DNA of 57,687 nucleotides from a virus, in IMG/VR virus record IMGVR_UViG_3300045952_000066, positions 1 to 57,687 of that record. The stretch is one strand, 5' to 3'. Below the pieces are notes generated by a model. It was not told the DNA's origin. It did no database searches and was given only the letters and a program-made list of their open reading frames with translations. The position numbers were made by a program, and so were the translations under genes. This document shows, one piece after another, positions 45,722-54,252 of the stretch (positions within the stretch are counted from its first letter, which is position 1; each line of letters begins with the position of its first letter).

Positions 45722-46700
45722 TATCGGCCCCGATGCTGCGACTGCTTACGGACTTCTTCGGCCTGGAAGGCTTCCCGCTCTTCAGCCAATTGGCGCAGGA
45801 GCAGGAAGGCGTGGTACGGAATCTGATTGAGCGTCACGGCTACTCCCGTCTGCATCGCGAAGTCGAGGTCGATCACCGATTGCAGGAGCAAGCCCCCAGG
45901 AGACTCCAAATAGTTGTGGAGGAGCAGCGAAGGGCAACCCTCGCATGGCAACGCGGAAGGCCCTGCGTCTGGCTCCTCTGTCAGGACGTAGGGGCAATGT
46001 TGCGGCGTCGGGCAGAGGTCTTTCTGCCGTAGCAGCCGGTTGATGATGAATCGGGGCGAAGGACATTCCGGCCATTCCCCGCCGGTTAAAAATTTGTGTC
46101 ATCCCTCTTCGGCCCCAAGTTCTGGTCGATCACGTCCACCACTGACCGCGCGACGGCGTCCTTATGCACGCCGGGAATCCCGTTCGCGTAGTCGGACGAT
46201 CTACCGCCGCACTGGTCGTAGAGCCGCGCCCCGGCGTCGGGCGCGACCCTCAGTTCTTGCTGGTTGAAGGGCAGATCGAGCAGCCGGAAACCGGCGCGTC
46301 GGAACGAGAGCACCTGATCGGCGGTCGGGATCTTCATGCGGTGGCGCACGCTCCCGACGACCGTCATCATCTCGACTTCGGCTTCCTCTCCTTCGATCTG
46401 CACGTTGAACACGTCGGCGGTCGAGATGGTCGTCAGCACTTGCGCGGCTTCGGCTGGCGTCATCTCCGGAGCGCCGTTGAGAGCGATGGCCTTGTACAGC
46501 TTCACGTCGGCCTCGCCCGGTTCGGGCGGAACAGTCTCTGAGACGCCGCGCCCCAGCCGCCGGATGATGATCTTGCGCGACCGGGCGCGGGCGCTCCATT
46601 CCTCGTCGGTCGGGAAGCGCACCGCGATGGTCTGCGGCGCTCCTCCCGTCGAGGCGACTTGCGCCGGGAATGCGTATTCTGCTTGGCTATCGAATTTCAT
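45721..46700 (-). CDS. Frameshifted tail assembly chaperone GT (326 aa)
   Basis: Product of a -1 shift at A_AAT_TTT (46089-46095), directly before the stop of the G-type frame. The shifted frame reads on without a stop for 122 residues: LTGGEWPECPSPRFIINRLL, then CPTPQHCPYVL, PCEGCPSLLLHNYLESPGG and a helical end. The T part has five cysteines in C and CxxC patterns. In lambda, GT binds the tape measure; the same location and slip site fit here. A short frame to 45951 without the shift would leave no start. Confidence 0.8.
46086..46700 (-). CDS. Tail assembly chaperone, G-type frame (204 aa)
   Basis: Starts MKFDSQAEYAFPAQVASTGG. It has AVRFPTDEEWSARARSRKII, a helix of LYKAIALNGAPEMTPAEAAQVL, TISTADVFNVQIEGEEAEVEM, and ends GPKRDDTNF at the slip site. 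This is the G-type chaperone that coats the tape measure during assembly; most ribosomes should stop here. Gene order between the tail tube and the tape measure agrees. Confidence 0.75.
   Translation of the reverse strand: MKFDSQAEYAFPAQVASTGGAPQTIAVRFPTDEEWSARARSRKIIIRRLGRGVSETVPPEPGEADVKLYKAIALNGAPEMTPAEAAQVLTTISTADVFNVQIEGEEAEVEMMTVVGSVRHRMKIPTADQVLSFRRAGFRLLDLPFNQQELRVAPDAGARLYDQCGGRSSDYANGIPGVHKDAVARSVVDVIDQNLGPKRDDTNF
46089..46095 (-). promoter_or_regulatory. -1 ribosomal frameshift site (A_AAT_TTT)
   Basis: The minus strand reads ACA AAT TTT TAA in the G frame; AAATTTT is an XXXYYYZ heptamer in the correct phase. The -1 frame continues for 122 codons. Confidence 0.8.
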
Positions 46701-46850
46701 CTAGACCCTCGTCGTGACCAGCCACGCCAGCGTGAGCAACGCCAGCCCAGCGGCCACCCAATTGATCGACCTGTTTGCGGGCCACTGCGCGTTGACCGTT
46801 CCGATCAGGAACATCAACAGGCCCAGGATCACCAGGACGCTTACGAGCAT
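46701..46850 (-). CDS. Two-helix membrane protein between tail genes (49 aa)
   Basis: Read by hand: MLVSVLVILGLLMFLIGTVN is the first transmembrane helix, then INWVAAGLALLTLAWLVTT the second. AGGAGGAGG lies before the ATG. Size and two-helix topology fit a class II-like holin or an unrelated membrane protein. Position between V- and G-type genes is unusual. Function unknown. Confidence 0.65.
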   Translation of the reverse strand: MLVSVLVILGLLMFLIGTVNAQWPANRSINWVAAGLALLTLAWLVTTRV

Positions 46851-46862
46851 GACCTCCTCCTT

Positions 46863-48005
46863 TTAGGTGAGTCCGAGAATTCCGGACTTCTCCGTGGTCG
46901 CGGAGAGCGTCACGTAGTCGCCGGTCGGCGGCTTGAGGGGAGTCACGACGCAATCCACGGTGACGATGCCATCGGATTCGCCGTTGACGACGGCGGTAAA
47001 GACGGCGCGAGGGAAGTTGACGCTGAAGCCGTGCTTGGCGGGACCGGCGCCGATGGTCGCGCCGGTCGTGCTGATGGTGACCGACCCTTCGTTCCCCGGC
47101 GCGGGCGTCATCAGCAGAGCGTATTCGGGAGAGCCTTTCAGAGCGCGGGCGACGAAGCGCAACGACACCTCGCGGGAGCCGTACTCCATGCGCCCTCTGA
47201 TCGCGTATCCGTTCTGCGTTCCGGAGCCGGGATAGAGTCCGGACGGCAGGCGCACGTTGTTCGCCCAGCGAAGCTCCGCAGAGATGAACGACGCCGACAT
47301 CACGTAGTCGATCCCCAGGATGCTGATGGTCGCGCTGGCCGCATTGAGGAAGTGTTCCGGCTCGATGGCGGGCCACGGTGTGATGCCGGATGGCGCGAGG
47401 GTCTTGCCGGTGCCGACCGTGTTCACGCTGACTCTGCAATTTGCGCGGCCAGGTCCCGACTCCATCGTCAGCGTCCAGTCGTTGACGACCATGCCGACCA
47501 TCGCGCGGTCCACGACCGAATCCGGTTGCGGTCTGATCTGTTCGGCATACGTGAACGCCGGAAGGTTGAGACAGTTCACGACGGGATCGGACGGCACTGC
47601 GGTGTAGGTATTGCTGGCCTTGGTCGCCTTGCCGGTCGTGAAGCAGAAGAGCCATGCGAGGAATTCCGACGAGCAGAACTTCTCGATGGTGGCGGCGGTG
47701 TCGATGTTCGTCGGGAAGGTCTGCGTCGGGAACTCGTCGCCTTTGCCGATGTCGTCGGCGTCGGTTTCGTTGACCGGCGTCACCACGCCAAGGGCCGGGT
47801 TGGTCTTGGTGAGGGACCACATTTCCGCTGGCGTGTTCGGCGTCGGCAGATCGGCCTGCGCGACGAACCCGAAGGCAATCTTCGTCTCGCGGACGTTGGC
47901 AGGGCAGGAAGTGGGGCCTGCCAGCAGGCCGGGATCTACTGGCGGCGGCGTCACGTCGAGCGGCGCGACGGGCGCATTGTGCGCGGGCGGGCGCGGTGTA
48001 GCCAT
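46863..48005 (-). CDS. Major tail tube protein, V-like (380 aa)
   Basis: Starts MATPRPPAHNAPVAPLDVTP, Pro-rich. It has FGFVAQADLPTPNTPAEMWS, a central FSVNFPRAVFTAVV and many beta strands (ASFISAELRWANNV, REVSLRFVARALK). The fold pattern and the location between U-like and G-type genes support the tail tube subunit, larger than lambda gpV. Confidence 0.65.
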   Translation of the reverse strand: MATPRPPAHNAPVAPLDVTPPPVDPGLLAGPTSCPANVRETKIAFGFVAQADLPTPNTPAEMWSLTKTNPALGVVTPVNETDADDIGKGDEFPTQTFPTNIDTAATIEKFCSSEFLAWLFCFTTGKATKASNTYTAVPSDPVVNCLNLPAFTYAEQIRPQPDSVVDRAMVGMVVNDWTLTMESGPGRANCRVSVNTVGTGKTLAPSGITPWPAIEPEHFLNAASATISILGIDYVMSASFISAELRWANNVRLPSGLYPGSGTQNGYAIRGRMEYGSREVSLRFVARALKGSPEYALLMTPAPGNEGSVTISTTGATIGAGPAKHGFSVNFPRAVFTAVVNGESDGIVTVDCVVTPLKPPTGDYVTLSATTEKSGILGLT

Positions 48006-48006
48006 G

Positions 48007-48465
48007 TTATGCGTCTCCTGTTTCTTTGGTTTCGGTTTGGATCGTCCAGTAATCGATCTGTTCCGGATCGCTCACGCGCGTGAGCAGCATGACGCTGGTG
48101 GGATCGACGCCAGCCATCACCGGGCAGAAGTACCAGCGTTGCCCGTCGCCTGGATCGGGCACGCCGCGCATGATGTCATCGATGATCTTGAAGGTCGTCT
48201 GCCCTTTCTGCGGGCGCACGTAGAACTCGACGCGATGCAGCCAGCGGGCCATCTCGCCTTCGGTCTGAATCGATTCGACGGCGGCGACGACCACGGTTCC
48301 CGGCGCCATCGAGTACTTGGCGGATTCCAGGTTCTGACGAACGGGATTGCTATCGATGTACGCGATGATCGACGCCGGGACCGGCGGCTCGAGGTCCGCG
48401 ACCAGCGGCTGGATGCGCCGCAGAGCGTCCACTATCGCGTTCGTCAGATCCGCCAGACTAACCAT
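48007..48465 (-). CDS. Tail terminator-like protein, U-like (152 aa)
   Basis: Starts MVSLADLTNAIVDALRRIQP and has VVVAAVESIQTEGEMARWLH, EFYVRPQKGQTTFKIIDD and WYFCPVMAGVDPTSVMLLT, the alpha/beta layout of tail terminator proteins. The stop is one base before the tail-tube gene. Assignment rests on gene order. Confidence 0.6.
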   Translation of the reverse strand: MVSLADLTNAIVDALRRIQPLVADLEPPVPASIIAYIDSNPVRQNLESAKYSMAPGTVVVAAVESIQTEGEMARWLHRVEFYVRPQKGQTTFKIIDDIMRGVPDPGDGQRWYFCPVMAGVDPTSVMLLTRVSDPEQIDYWTIQTETKETGDA

Positions 48466-48898
48466 TGACCTGATACCAAGCGTTTTTCGCCAGAGCGCCG
48501 TAAGCGGTCTGCACGTCCCTGTAGAGCGCGGCCTGATCCGATCCGGAGAGGCCGATCATTTCCTCATGCAATTGCGCCTGCCTCGCGTGCTGCCGCGCCT
48601 CGCGCGAGGTGTTCTCCGCTCTGATCACGCCGTTGATGGCCTTCCGCAAGATGAAGTTCTTGAGCATGACGCCGGTCAGATTGTTGTCGCGGTAGGGCCG
48701 ACCGACGTTGCGGACCTTCTTCTTGATGAACACGTACTTCTTGTTGAGCGGCTTGGCCTGTTGCCCGTTCGCGTTGATGTGTTTCTCCCAGCGGGCCTTC
48801 TGCTCCTTGACCATGCGGTTGCCGATCCTGGTCAGCTTCCCGTTGTCGAGGTTCGGCTTCTTGACGTGGCCGGTGCGCGGAACGTTGACCTTGACCAT
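48458..48898 (-). CDS. Tail completion protein, Z/gp10-like (146 aa)
   Basis: Starts MVKVNVPRTGHVKKPNLDNG. It is basic and helical, with KARWEKHINANGQQAKPLNKK, NLTGVMLKNFILRKAINGVIR and SREARQHARQAQLHEE, as in HK97-gp10/Z-type neck proteins. Overlaps join it to its neighbours by 8 and 1 bases. Confidence 0.6.
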   Translation of the reverse strand: MVKVNVPRTGHVKKPNLDNGKLTRIGNRMVKEQKARWEKHINANGQQAKPLNKKYVFIKKKVRNVGRPYRDNNLTGVMLKNFILRKAINGVIRAENTSREARQHARQAQLHEEMIGLSGSDQAALYRDVQTAYGALAKNAWYQVNG

Positions 48899-49377
48899 CA
48901 GGCCCCTCCTGACGGGTTTTGCAGCACGACGTTGGACGCGCCGTACTTGTAGGCGTCGACGCGCACGACCTCGTAGATTGAGCCGTTCGACGCCACCGTG
49001 TCGCCCACTGCGGGCGGCGCCGGGAGATGCCGGTTGAGCACCTGGATATGCGAGTAGCGCCCCGGCGAGACATCCTCGTCTTCGGCGCCCTCCTTCCACA
49101 TGACGCTGATCGGCCATGCGTCGTCGGGATTGCCCGCGATGCGGTACTCGACATCGCGCCGGAACTCCGTCATCAGGGCTTCCCAGAGCATCGGAACGTG
49201 GACGGACGTGAAGCGGTCGACGCCCGAATCGAGGTCACCCGCCGCGCGAATTCCGGCCCTTGGCGACAAGCCGGAAAACGCGCTGGGTCGGGGATTGCCT
49301 GCGCGTCCCGCCGTGTTAGCGCGCGCCGACAAATGCGAGAAAGGCCCGATGAACGGGTTGGTGTAGCCCTTCGCCAC
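48898..49377 (-). CDS. Head-tail joining protein, FII-like by position (159 aa)
   Basis: Starts MAKGYTNPFIGPFSHLSARA. The N-terminal half is Ala/Gly-rich; the C-terminal half has ALMTEFRRDVEYRI, MWKEGAEDEDVSPGRYSHIQ and VGDTVASNGSIYEVVRVDAY, a small beta-barrel like lambda FII. Assignment is by order. Confidence 0.55.
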   Translation of the reverse strand: MAKGYTNPFIGPFSHLSARANTAGRAGNPRPSAFSGLSPRAGIRAAGDLDSGVDRFTSVHVPMLWEALMTEFRRDVEYRIAGNPDDAWPISVMWKEGAEDEDVSPGRYSHIQVLNRHLPAPPAVGDTVASNGSIYEVVRVDAYKYGASNVVLQNPSGGA

Positions 49378-50393
49378 TAGATCACCTTGGCTTTGAACGA
49401 AGCGTTGGGCCTGTACGGGACCAGGAGCGGCGCCGACTGCAACAGAATGAAGCGCACGCTGGGGTCAGGCTCCACCCACGACTTGACGTAATACGGCACG
49501 GCCTGGAGTCCCGCCTCTTCGTCGCGGATGGCGCCGTAGGCGCGGACGCCGTCGAGTTGCTGAGACGCCATGATCACCGAATCGATGGGGAGGATCGGCT
49601 TCTCAGTGCTATCGGCGGGATCGACGTACCACGACGCATAGACGTAGATGTCGAAGCCGTCGATGTTCCCGATGAAGGTCCCGCCCTCCGTCGAGCCAGC
49701 CGCGTTGAGCGAGAGCGTGGTGCTCGTCCCGCGCCGGATGTCGAGCCGCTCTTTGACATCGGCGTGATTGCGGAAGACCTTCCAGACGGCCAGCGGCATG
49801 ATCACGTCGGTCATGTAAATGCCGGTCGATTGCAGCCCGATCTGCGCCCAGTCCTGTAGATCGTCCAGCGGATGCGATCCGGCGGCGCTCCAGAGCGTGG
49901 CGGCGGTGATGGTGTTTCCGGGGGCGCGTTGAAAGTCCACGATGGCCTGCGGGTACTTGTCGCCCACGATGGTCACCTTGCCGGTCGAGAGGATCTCGCC
50001 CGCCATGACCTCCTGGCGCCGTTGCAGCATGTTGACTTGGTCTTCCATGTCCATCGCGATCAGAGCGCGTTGCCGGTCCATCGGACTCATCGTGCCGCCC
50101 CAGTTCTCGCCTGCCGACCGCTTGAACGGGCGCAGCATGTCGAAGACTCTCTTGTCCTTGACATAAGCTGGCCGGAAGCTTCCCGTCCGGTATCCCGGCG
50201 AGGCCACGATCTGGCCTTCCACCAGGAACGAGACGAACGGCGAGATGCGCCGTGTGCCATCGACCACGTCGAAGTGGATCTCCTCGCTCTGTTCGCTTTG
50301 CACGGTCTGGAAGTAGCGTTCGAGCAGAAACTGTGTGCTTCCCTTCAGGCTCGTCACCACGCGATTGAGCGTGCCTGTGCTCCAGAGGTCCAT
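49377..50393 (-). CDS. Major capsid protein, gpE family (338 aa)
   Basis: Starts MDLWSTGTLNRVVTSLKGST. Blocks FHNDVV-like HFDVVDGTRRISPFVSFLVE, RPFKRSAGENWGGTMSPMDR, MDMEDQVNMLQRRQEVMAGE and VDFQRAPGNT match the lambda gpE family, and the C-terminus ends KSWVEPDPSVRFILLQSAPL then VPYRPNASFKAKVI. Length close to lambda gpE (341 aa). It forms the capsid shell together with gpD. Confidence 0.9.
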   Translation of the reverse strand: MDLWSTGTLNRVVTSLKGSTQFLLERYFQTVQSEQSEEIHFDVVDGTRRISPFVSFLVEGQIVASPGYRTGSFRPAYVKDKRVFDMLRPFKRSAGENWGGTMSPMDRQRALIAMDMEDQVNMLQRRQEVMAGEILSTGKVTIVGDKYPQAIVDFQRAPGNTITAATLWSAAGSHPLDDLQDWAQIGLQSTGIYMTDVIMPLAVWKVFRNHADVKERLDIRRGTSTTLSLNAAGSTEGGTFIGNIDGFDIYVYASWYVDPADSTEKPILPIDSVIMASQQLDGVRAYGAIRDEEAGLQAVPYYVKSWVEPDPSVRFILLQSAPLLVPYRPNASFKAKVI

Positions 50394-50434
50394 GTGACTC
50401 TCCTACGCGGCGGGAGTTAGAGGTGAAGGGTCAT

Positions 50435-50474
50435 GCCGCCTGACCGGGTCGTCGCCAGACGCCGGTCAGACGGC
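50435..50474. other. Hairpin between decoration and capsid genes
   Basis: GCCGCCTGACCGG (50435-50447) pairs with CCGGTCAGACGGC (50462-50474): 13 positions with one mismatch and a 14-base loop. No T-run, so it is more likely an RNA-processing or attenuation hairpin than a terminator. Confidence 0.7.
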
Positions 50475-50488
50475 GCTACTCGATGCGA

Positions 50489-51181
50489 TTACTTGCGATG
50501 CGGTTCGGGCGGCTTCGGAGGCGGCGGCTTGGGAACGTCCGTCCGCTTCTCCTTCGGCTCCTTCTCTGCTTGCTCCTCCGCGAACTCTTCGGCGGCGATG
50601 CCCAACGCGCTGGTCGCGAGGCCGGGATTGTCGGCCTTCTCGTCCTGCGTCAAATACTGGAACGGCGAATCCGATGGCGGCTGCTTCTCCTCCTCGACGG
50701 CTTCCTCCGTCTCTTTCGCGGCGGCGCGGGCCTTCTTCAGGTTCGCGATGGCTTCCTTCGCTTCGGCCTCTGTCGGGACCGACTTGGCGAGACTGCCGTC
50801 CGCGATGATGACGCTCTCGATGTAGATGCCGACATCGCGCAGGGCTTCGGTGCAGTCGGCGTGCGACAAGGCTCCCGGCCACTGGATGGCGTCGGCCTTC
50901 ATCCTGCCGGTGAGATAGACGCCTGCCTGCACGGTCGCGGTGCTGGCGTCCACGTCATCGACCAGGACGCAGTTGCAGTCGGCGGCGGCGGCGGGCACGG
51001 TGATGACGCCGGTCGCCGCGACGATCTTGAGGATGGCGCCGCGTTTGAGGATGCCGATCCCCGACGCCACGGTGCCCTTGCGCGAGGTCACGTCGTGACC
51101 GTCCGCGAGGAGCGGCGACAGGAATACCGGCGTCTGAAAGCCGAATGTGGCTTTGCTGATGGGGTCATAGGTAGCGGGCAT
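50489..51181 (-). CDS. Head decoration protein, gpD family, with long tail (230 aa)
   Basis: Starts MPATYDPISKATFGFQTPVF and has the gpD-like GTVASGIGILKRGAILKIVA, VYLTGRMKADAIQW and a helix (ALRDVGIYIESVII). After about residue 130 comes an extra region not in lambda gpD: Glu/Ala/Lys-rich helix (AEAKEAIANLKKARAAAKE), then a Pro-rich end. It sits where lambda has D. Confidence 0.8.
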   Translation of the reverse strand: MPATYDPISKATFGFQTPVFLSPLLADGHDVTSRKGTVASGIGILKRGAILKIVAATGVITVPAAAADCNCVLVDDVDASTATVQAGVYLTGRMKADAIQWPGALSHADCTEALRDVGIYIESVIIADGSLAKSVPTEAEAKEAIANLKKARAAAKETEEAVEEEKQPPSDSPFQYLTQDEKADNPGLATSALGIAAEEFAEEQAEKEPKEKRTDVPKPPPPKPPEPHRK

Positions 51182-51196
51182 GAGTACACTCCTTTC

Positions 51197-51604
51197 TTAC
51201 GCGGCGCTATGGCGCCGATCCTTCGGGACGAACGCCAGGATCTTGGCGGCTTCGCTGGCTTCGGTGTCCGGTTCCTGCTCACCCGTGCCGACCTTCGGGT
51301 TCGCCACCTTCGCCATCTGCGCGGCCAGCGGATCGACCGGCGCGGCGGCGGCGGGCGCGACCGGCGAGGCCGCGAGGATCTTCTTGGCCTCTTCGGGCGA
51401 CATGCTGGTTTCGAGAGCCAGCGTGCGGGCGAGAGCTTCGCGGCCCGTGGCTTCGGGCGCGTTCAGGATGGCCGCGATGCGCTGGCGTTCGGGCGCCCGC
51501 AGATCTTCGGCGTGGATGACGCGGGCGGGCGCAGGCGCCGCAGGAACGGGTTCGGGTGGAGCCACCGGGACCGGAGCCGCCGGGGGCTGGGGATTGTCTG
51601 CCAT
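51197..51604 (-). CDS. Nested scaffold protein (Nu3-like) from an internal start (135 aa)
   Basis: ATG at 51604 (Met 294 of the protease frame) is preceded by AAGGAGGAAATAACG, a near-ideal ribosome-binding site at the correct spacing. The product starts MADNPQPPAAPVPVAPPEP and is mostly Pro/Ala-rich and helical, ending like the protease. This matches lambda Nu3 in C. Confidence 0.75.
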   Translation of the reverse strand: MADNPQPPAAPVPVAPPEPVPAAPAPARVIHAEDLRAPERQRIAAILNAPEATGREALARTLALETSMSPEEAKKILAASPVAPAAAAPVDPLAAQMAKVANPKVGTGEQEPDTEASEAAKILAFVPKDRRHSAA

Positions 51605-52483
51605 CGTTATTTCCTCCTTCACTGAAACGGTCGTAGCGCGTGGCGTGGACTCAGCCGCCAGACGCGCTACCAGCGGCTCGAAAGTTCCGATCTCGTCGGC
51701 CATGCCCGCCGCGACGGCGTCTCTGGCGATGAGCATCTTGCCCTGCCCGAAGCGGGCCTCAACGGTTTCCGTTGAGACGCCGCGAAACGCGGCCATGCGA
51801 CCGATGAAGATCTCCGCGAGAGCGTCGACTCGCGCCAGGATCTGCGACCGGCCCTCGTCCGTCGCTGGATCGGGCCGCTTGTACGGAGACTTGCTCGACA
51901 CGATCTCGTAGTTCTTGACTCCCTGCCGCTCCTGCGCGGCGCGATTGTCGCGGATCGACGCCACCACGCCCAGAGAGCCAAGCTCACTCGACTCCGACGC
52001 GACCACATGCGGCGCCGCCAGAGCCAGCCAGAGGCCACCGGACGCGGCCATGTTGTCCACGTATGCGGTCACCGGCTTCACCTTGCTCCCGGCGCGGATC
52101 TGGTCCGCGAATTCCTGAATGCCCGCGATCTCGCCGCCGGGAGAGTCCACCTCGAGCAGGATGCTCTTGACTTGCGGGTTCTCCAGCGCGGCCTGGAAGC
52201 TGTTCGCCAGCACCTGGACGCTGGTCGCGCCGCTCACTTCGGTGACGAGGTTCGCGTAGCGGAAGAGCGGCCCGGTGACGCCCAGGATCGCGACGTTGTT
52301 GCGGATCTCGACTCCATTGCCTGCATTGTCGAGCGGTCGGCCCAGCTTCGCCGCGACGGCCTCAAGATCCACCGTCCCGGCCTGCTCGACGCGGGCGATG
52401 AGGTTCTCCATGTCTTCGGCCTTCATCACCCACGGACGGTTGTGGAGCTCGCCCAGAATGCGGAGCAACGCGGAGCGCGGCAT
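51197..52483 (-). CDS. Capsid maturation protease, gpC/S49 family (428 aa)
   Basis: Starts MPRSALLRILGELHNRPWVM. Serine-protease signature DSPGG at 113-117 and the catalytic Ser 148 in NMAASGGLWLAL, then SSKSPYKRPDP. After residue 293 a Pro/Ala-rich and helical C-terminal part is the scaffold domain, which is also made separately from an internal start. It cleaves the scaffold and itself during head maturation. Confidence 0.9.
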   Translation of the reverse strand: MPRSALLRILGELHNRPWVMKAEDMENLIARVEQAGTVDLEAVAAKLGRPLDNAGNGVEIRNNVAILGVTGPLFRYANLVTEVSGATSVQVLANSFQAALENPQVKSILLEVDSPGGEIAGIQEFADQIRAGSKVKPVTAYVDNMAASGGLWLALAAPHVVASESSELGSLGVVASIRDNRAAQERQGVKNYEIVSSKSPYKRPDPATDEGRSQILARVDALAEIFIGRMAAFRGVSTETVEARFGQGKMLIARDAVAAGMADEIGTFEPLVARLAAESTPRATTVSVKEEITMADNPQPPAAPVPVAPPEPVPAAPAPARVIHAEDLRAPERQRIAAILNAPEATGREALARTLALETSMSPEEAKKILAASPVAPAAAAPVDPLAAQMAKVANPKVGTGEQEPDTEASEAAKILAFVPKDRRHSAA

Positions 52484-54252
52484 TATGCGTCCTCCTCCTC
52501 TTTGCTCTCGTCGTCTTCGTCGTCGTCCACGTCGTCGGACTCCTCGTCGGGCGTCTCCTCCTCTTCCTCGTCGTCCTCTTCCTCTTCCTCGTCGGGCTTC
52601 TCCTGCGGCGGCGTTCCGGCCATCGGCGCGGGCATGAGATTCAACTGGCGCATCCGCTCCAGTTCCAAGGCCCGCTGATCGAGAACCTCAACCCAGTCGA
52701 GGCCCTGTTCGGCGCATTCCATCTCAAGCGTCGAGATCATGTTGGTCATCCTTATCTGCGCGGCGTTCGCCTCTTTGACGGCGTCGGTGTAGCCGCGTCC
52801 CGGCCCCAGCCATTTGCACTTGAGATAGAGCGGCATCAACTCGTAGAAGTCGGGGGCTTCGATCAGGCCAGCGTTGACGACCTCCTCCAGCCAGAGCTTG
52901 TAGACCGGCGAGGCCCAATACGTTCCCAGCCACTGGCGCCGCGCCAGGAAGAATCGCCACGCCTCATTCAACGCGGCGCGCGCCGACGAATAGTTGGTTT
53001 TCGAGAAATCCTTGTAGACCAACTCATACGGCAGGCCCAGCGCGGCGCCGATCTGTCGCGAGATCGACTCGACAAACGCCGGGTATGTGTTCGGTGGCCG
53101 GTTCGGCGTGTACGGCGTGAGCTTGTCGCCGGGATACAAGGGGATAAAAGTGCCCCCTTCCATCTGCGGTCGGTACTCGCCTTTCGAGGCCAAATAGGCG
53201 TTCGGATCGCCGCCCATCAACTCCGCGATGCCCGCAGGGTCCATCGGCGTCTCGATCACGCCCGCGACCAGCGAGTTCACGATGGCCGACTGTAGCTCCG
53301 TCCGCTGGTAACTATCCAACATGCGGAACTGCTCGATGATCGGCGTGAGCACCGGCTTCCCGCGCGACTGATCCACGCGATCCTTCGAGAAGATATGCAG
53401 CACCCGCTTGCGGCCCCAGTCGGTTTCCGCCGGGATGCGCTCCCACTCGACAATTCCGCGATTCGCGAACAGACCTCCAGCGGTGAGCGTCAGATACCAG
53501 ATCTCCAGACCGCTCCAGGTCGGGTTCTTCAGGACGTGGTACGCGAGAGGCTTGCCGTAGTCATCGAACTCGATGCCGCCGCGCAGGTTCAGGGTGCTCT
53601 GCTCGAAATTGGGGTTGCACAAGCGGTCGGTGTCGACCAGTTGCACGCACGTCTTGAACGGCGTGTCCGGTCGATCTAACCAGAGCGGCAACGCGAGGGC
53701 CTCGCCGTTCTGGAGCGAGGACCGGAACACCAACTGCGTCATCTGCGCGAACGTCATCTGACCGGCGGCGTCACACGCCATTGTGTTCGCCCACGTCGCC
53801 CAGAGGCTCTCGACGCCTCGCGCCCACTCTTCCGCCCACTGGATGTCCCGCCCCAGAGCGCGGTAATCCGGCATCGCGGCGAGGCGCAGGCCCGTGCCGA
53901 CCGTGTTATCGGTGAGCGTCTGGAACGTCCCGCTGGCGATGCCGTTGTTGCGGTCGAGGTCCCGGCTCCGCGCGATCAGCAGATCCTGCTCTGGCAGAAG
54001 CTCCACGTCGGCGGGCGCCCGCTCCGGTTGCCAGTTGGTCAGTTGCTTCCGGGTACGGCTGGCCCCGGCGTATGCGGTGTCGCGGTAGCGGGCTAGCTGG
54101 GCGCCGAAGCGAATCCCCGGCGCGGAAGGAGGATTCGTCCAGCGTCCCAGGAGCCGCGCCAGTAGACCATGCCTTGGAGCTACTGGCGCGGCGGTCGTCG
54201 CGACGGCCCGACGAGGTTCGCGACGATTCTGCAAGGTCGGTGTCATGGGCAC
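52483..54252 (-). CDS. Portal protein, gpB family (589 aa)
   Basis: Starts MPMTPTLQNRREPRRAVATT. Blocks RARSRDLDRNNGIASGTFQT-like region, TLTDNTVGTGLRLAAMPDY, LVFRSSLQNGEALALPLWL and GLPYELVYKDFSKTNYSSAR are characteristic of lambda gpB portals. The last 40 residues are almost all Glu and Asp. It forms the portal ring for DNA entry and overlaps the gpC start. Confidence 0.9.
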   Translation of the reverse strand: MPMTPTLQNRREPRRAVATTAAPVAPRHGLLARLLGRWTNPPSAPGIRFGAQLARYRDTAYAGASRTRKQLTNWQPERAPADVELLPEQDLLIARSRDLDRNNGIASGTFQTLTDNTVGTGLRLAAMPDYRALGRDIQWAEEWARGVESLWATWANTMACDAAGQMTFAQMTQLVFRSSLQNGEALALPLWLDRPDTPFKTCVQLVDTDRLCNPNFEQSTLNLRGGIEFDDYGKPLAYHVLKNPTWSGLEIWYLTLTAGGLFANRGIVEWERIPAETDWGRKRVLHIFSKDRVDQSRGKPVLTPIIEQFRMLDSYQRTELQSAIVNSLVAGVIETPMDPAGIAELMGGDPNAYLASKGEYRPQMEGGTFIPLYPGDKLTPYTPNRPPNTYPAFVESISRQIGAALGLPYELVYKDFSKTNYSSARAALNEAWRFFLARRQWLGTYWASPVYKLWLEEVVNAGLIEAPDFYELMPLYLKCKWLGPGRGYTDAVKEANAAQIRMTNMISTLEMECAEQGLDWVEVLDQRALELERMRQLNLMPAPMAGTPPQEKPDEEEEEDDEEEEETPDEESDDVDDDEDDESKEEEDA

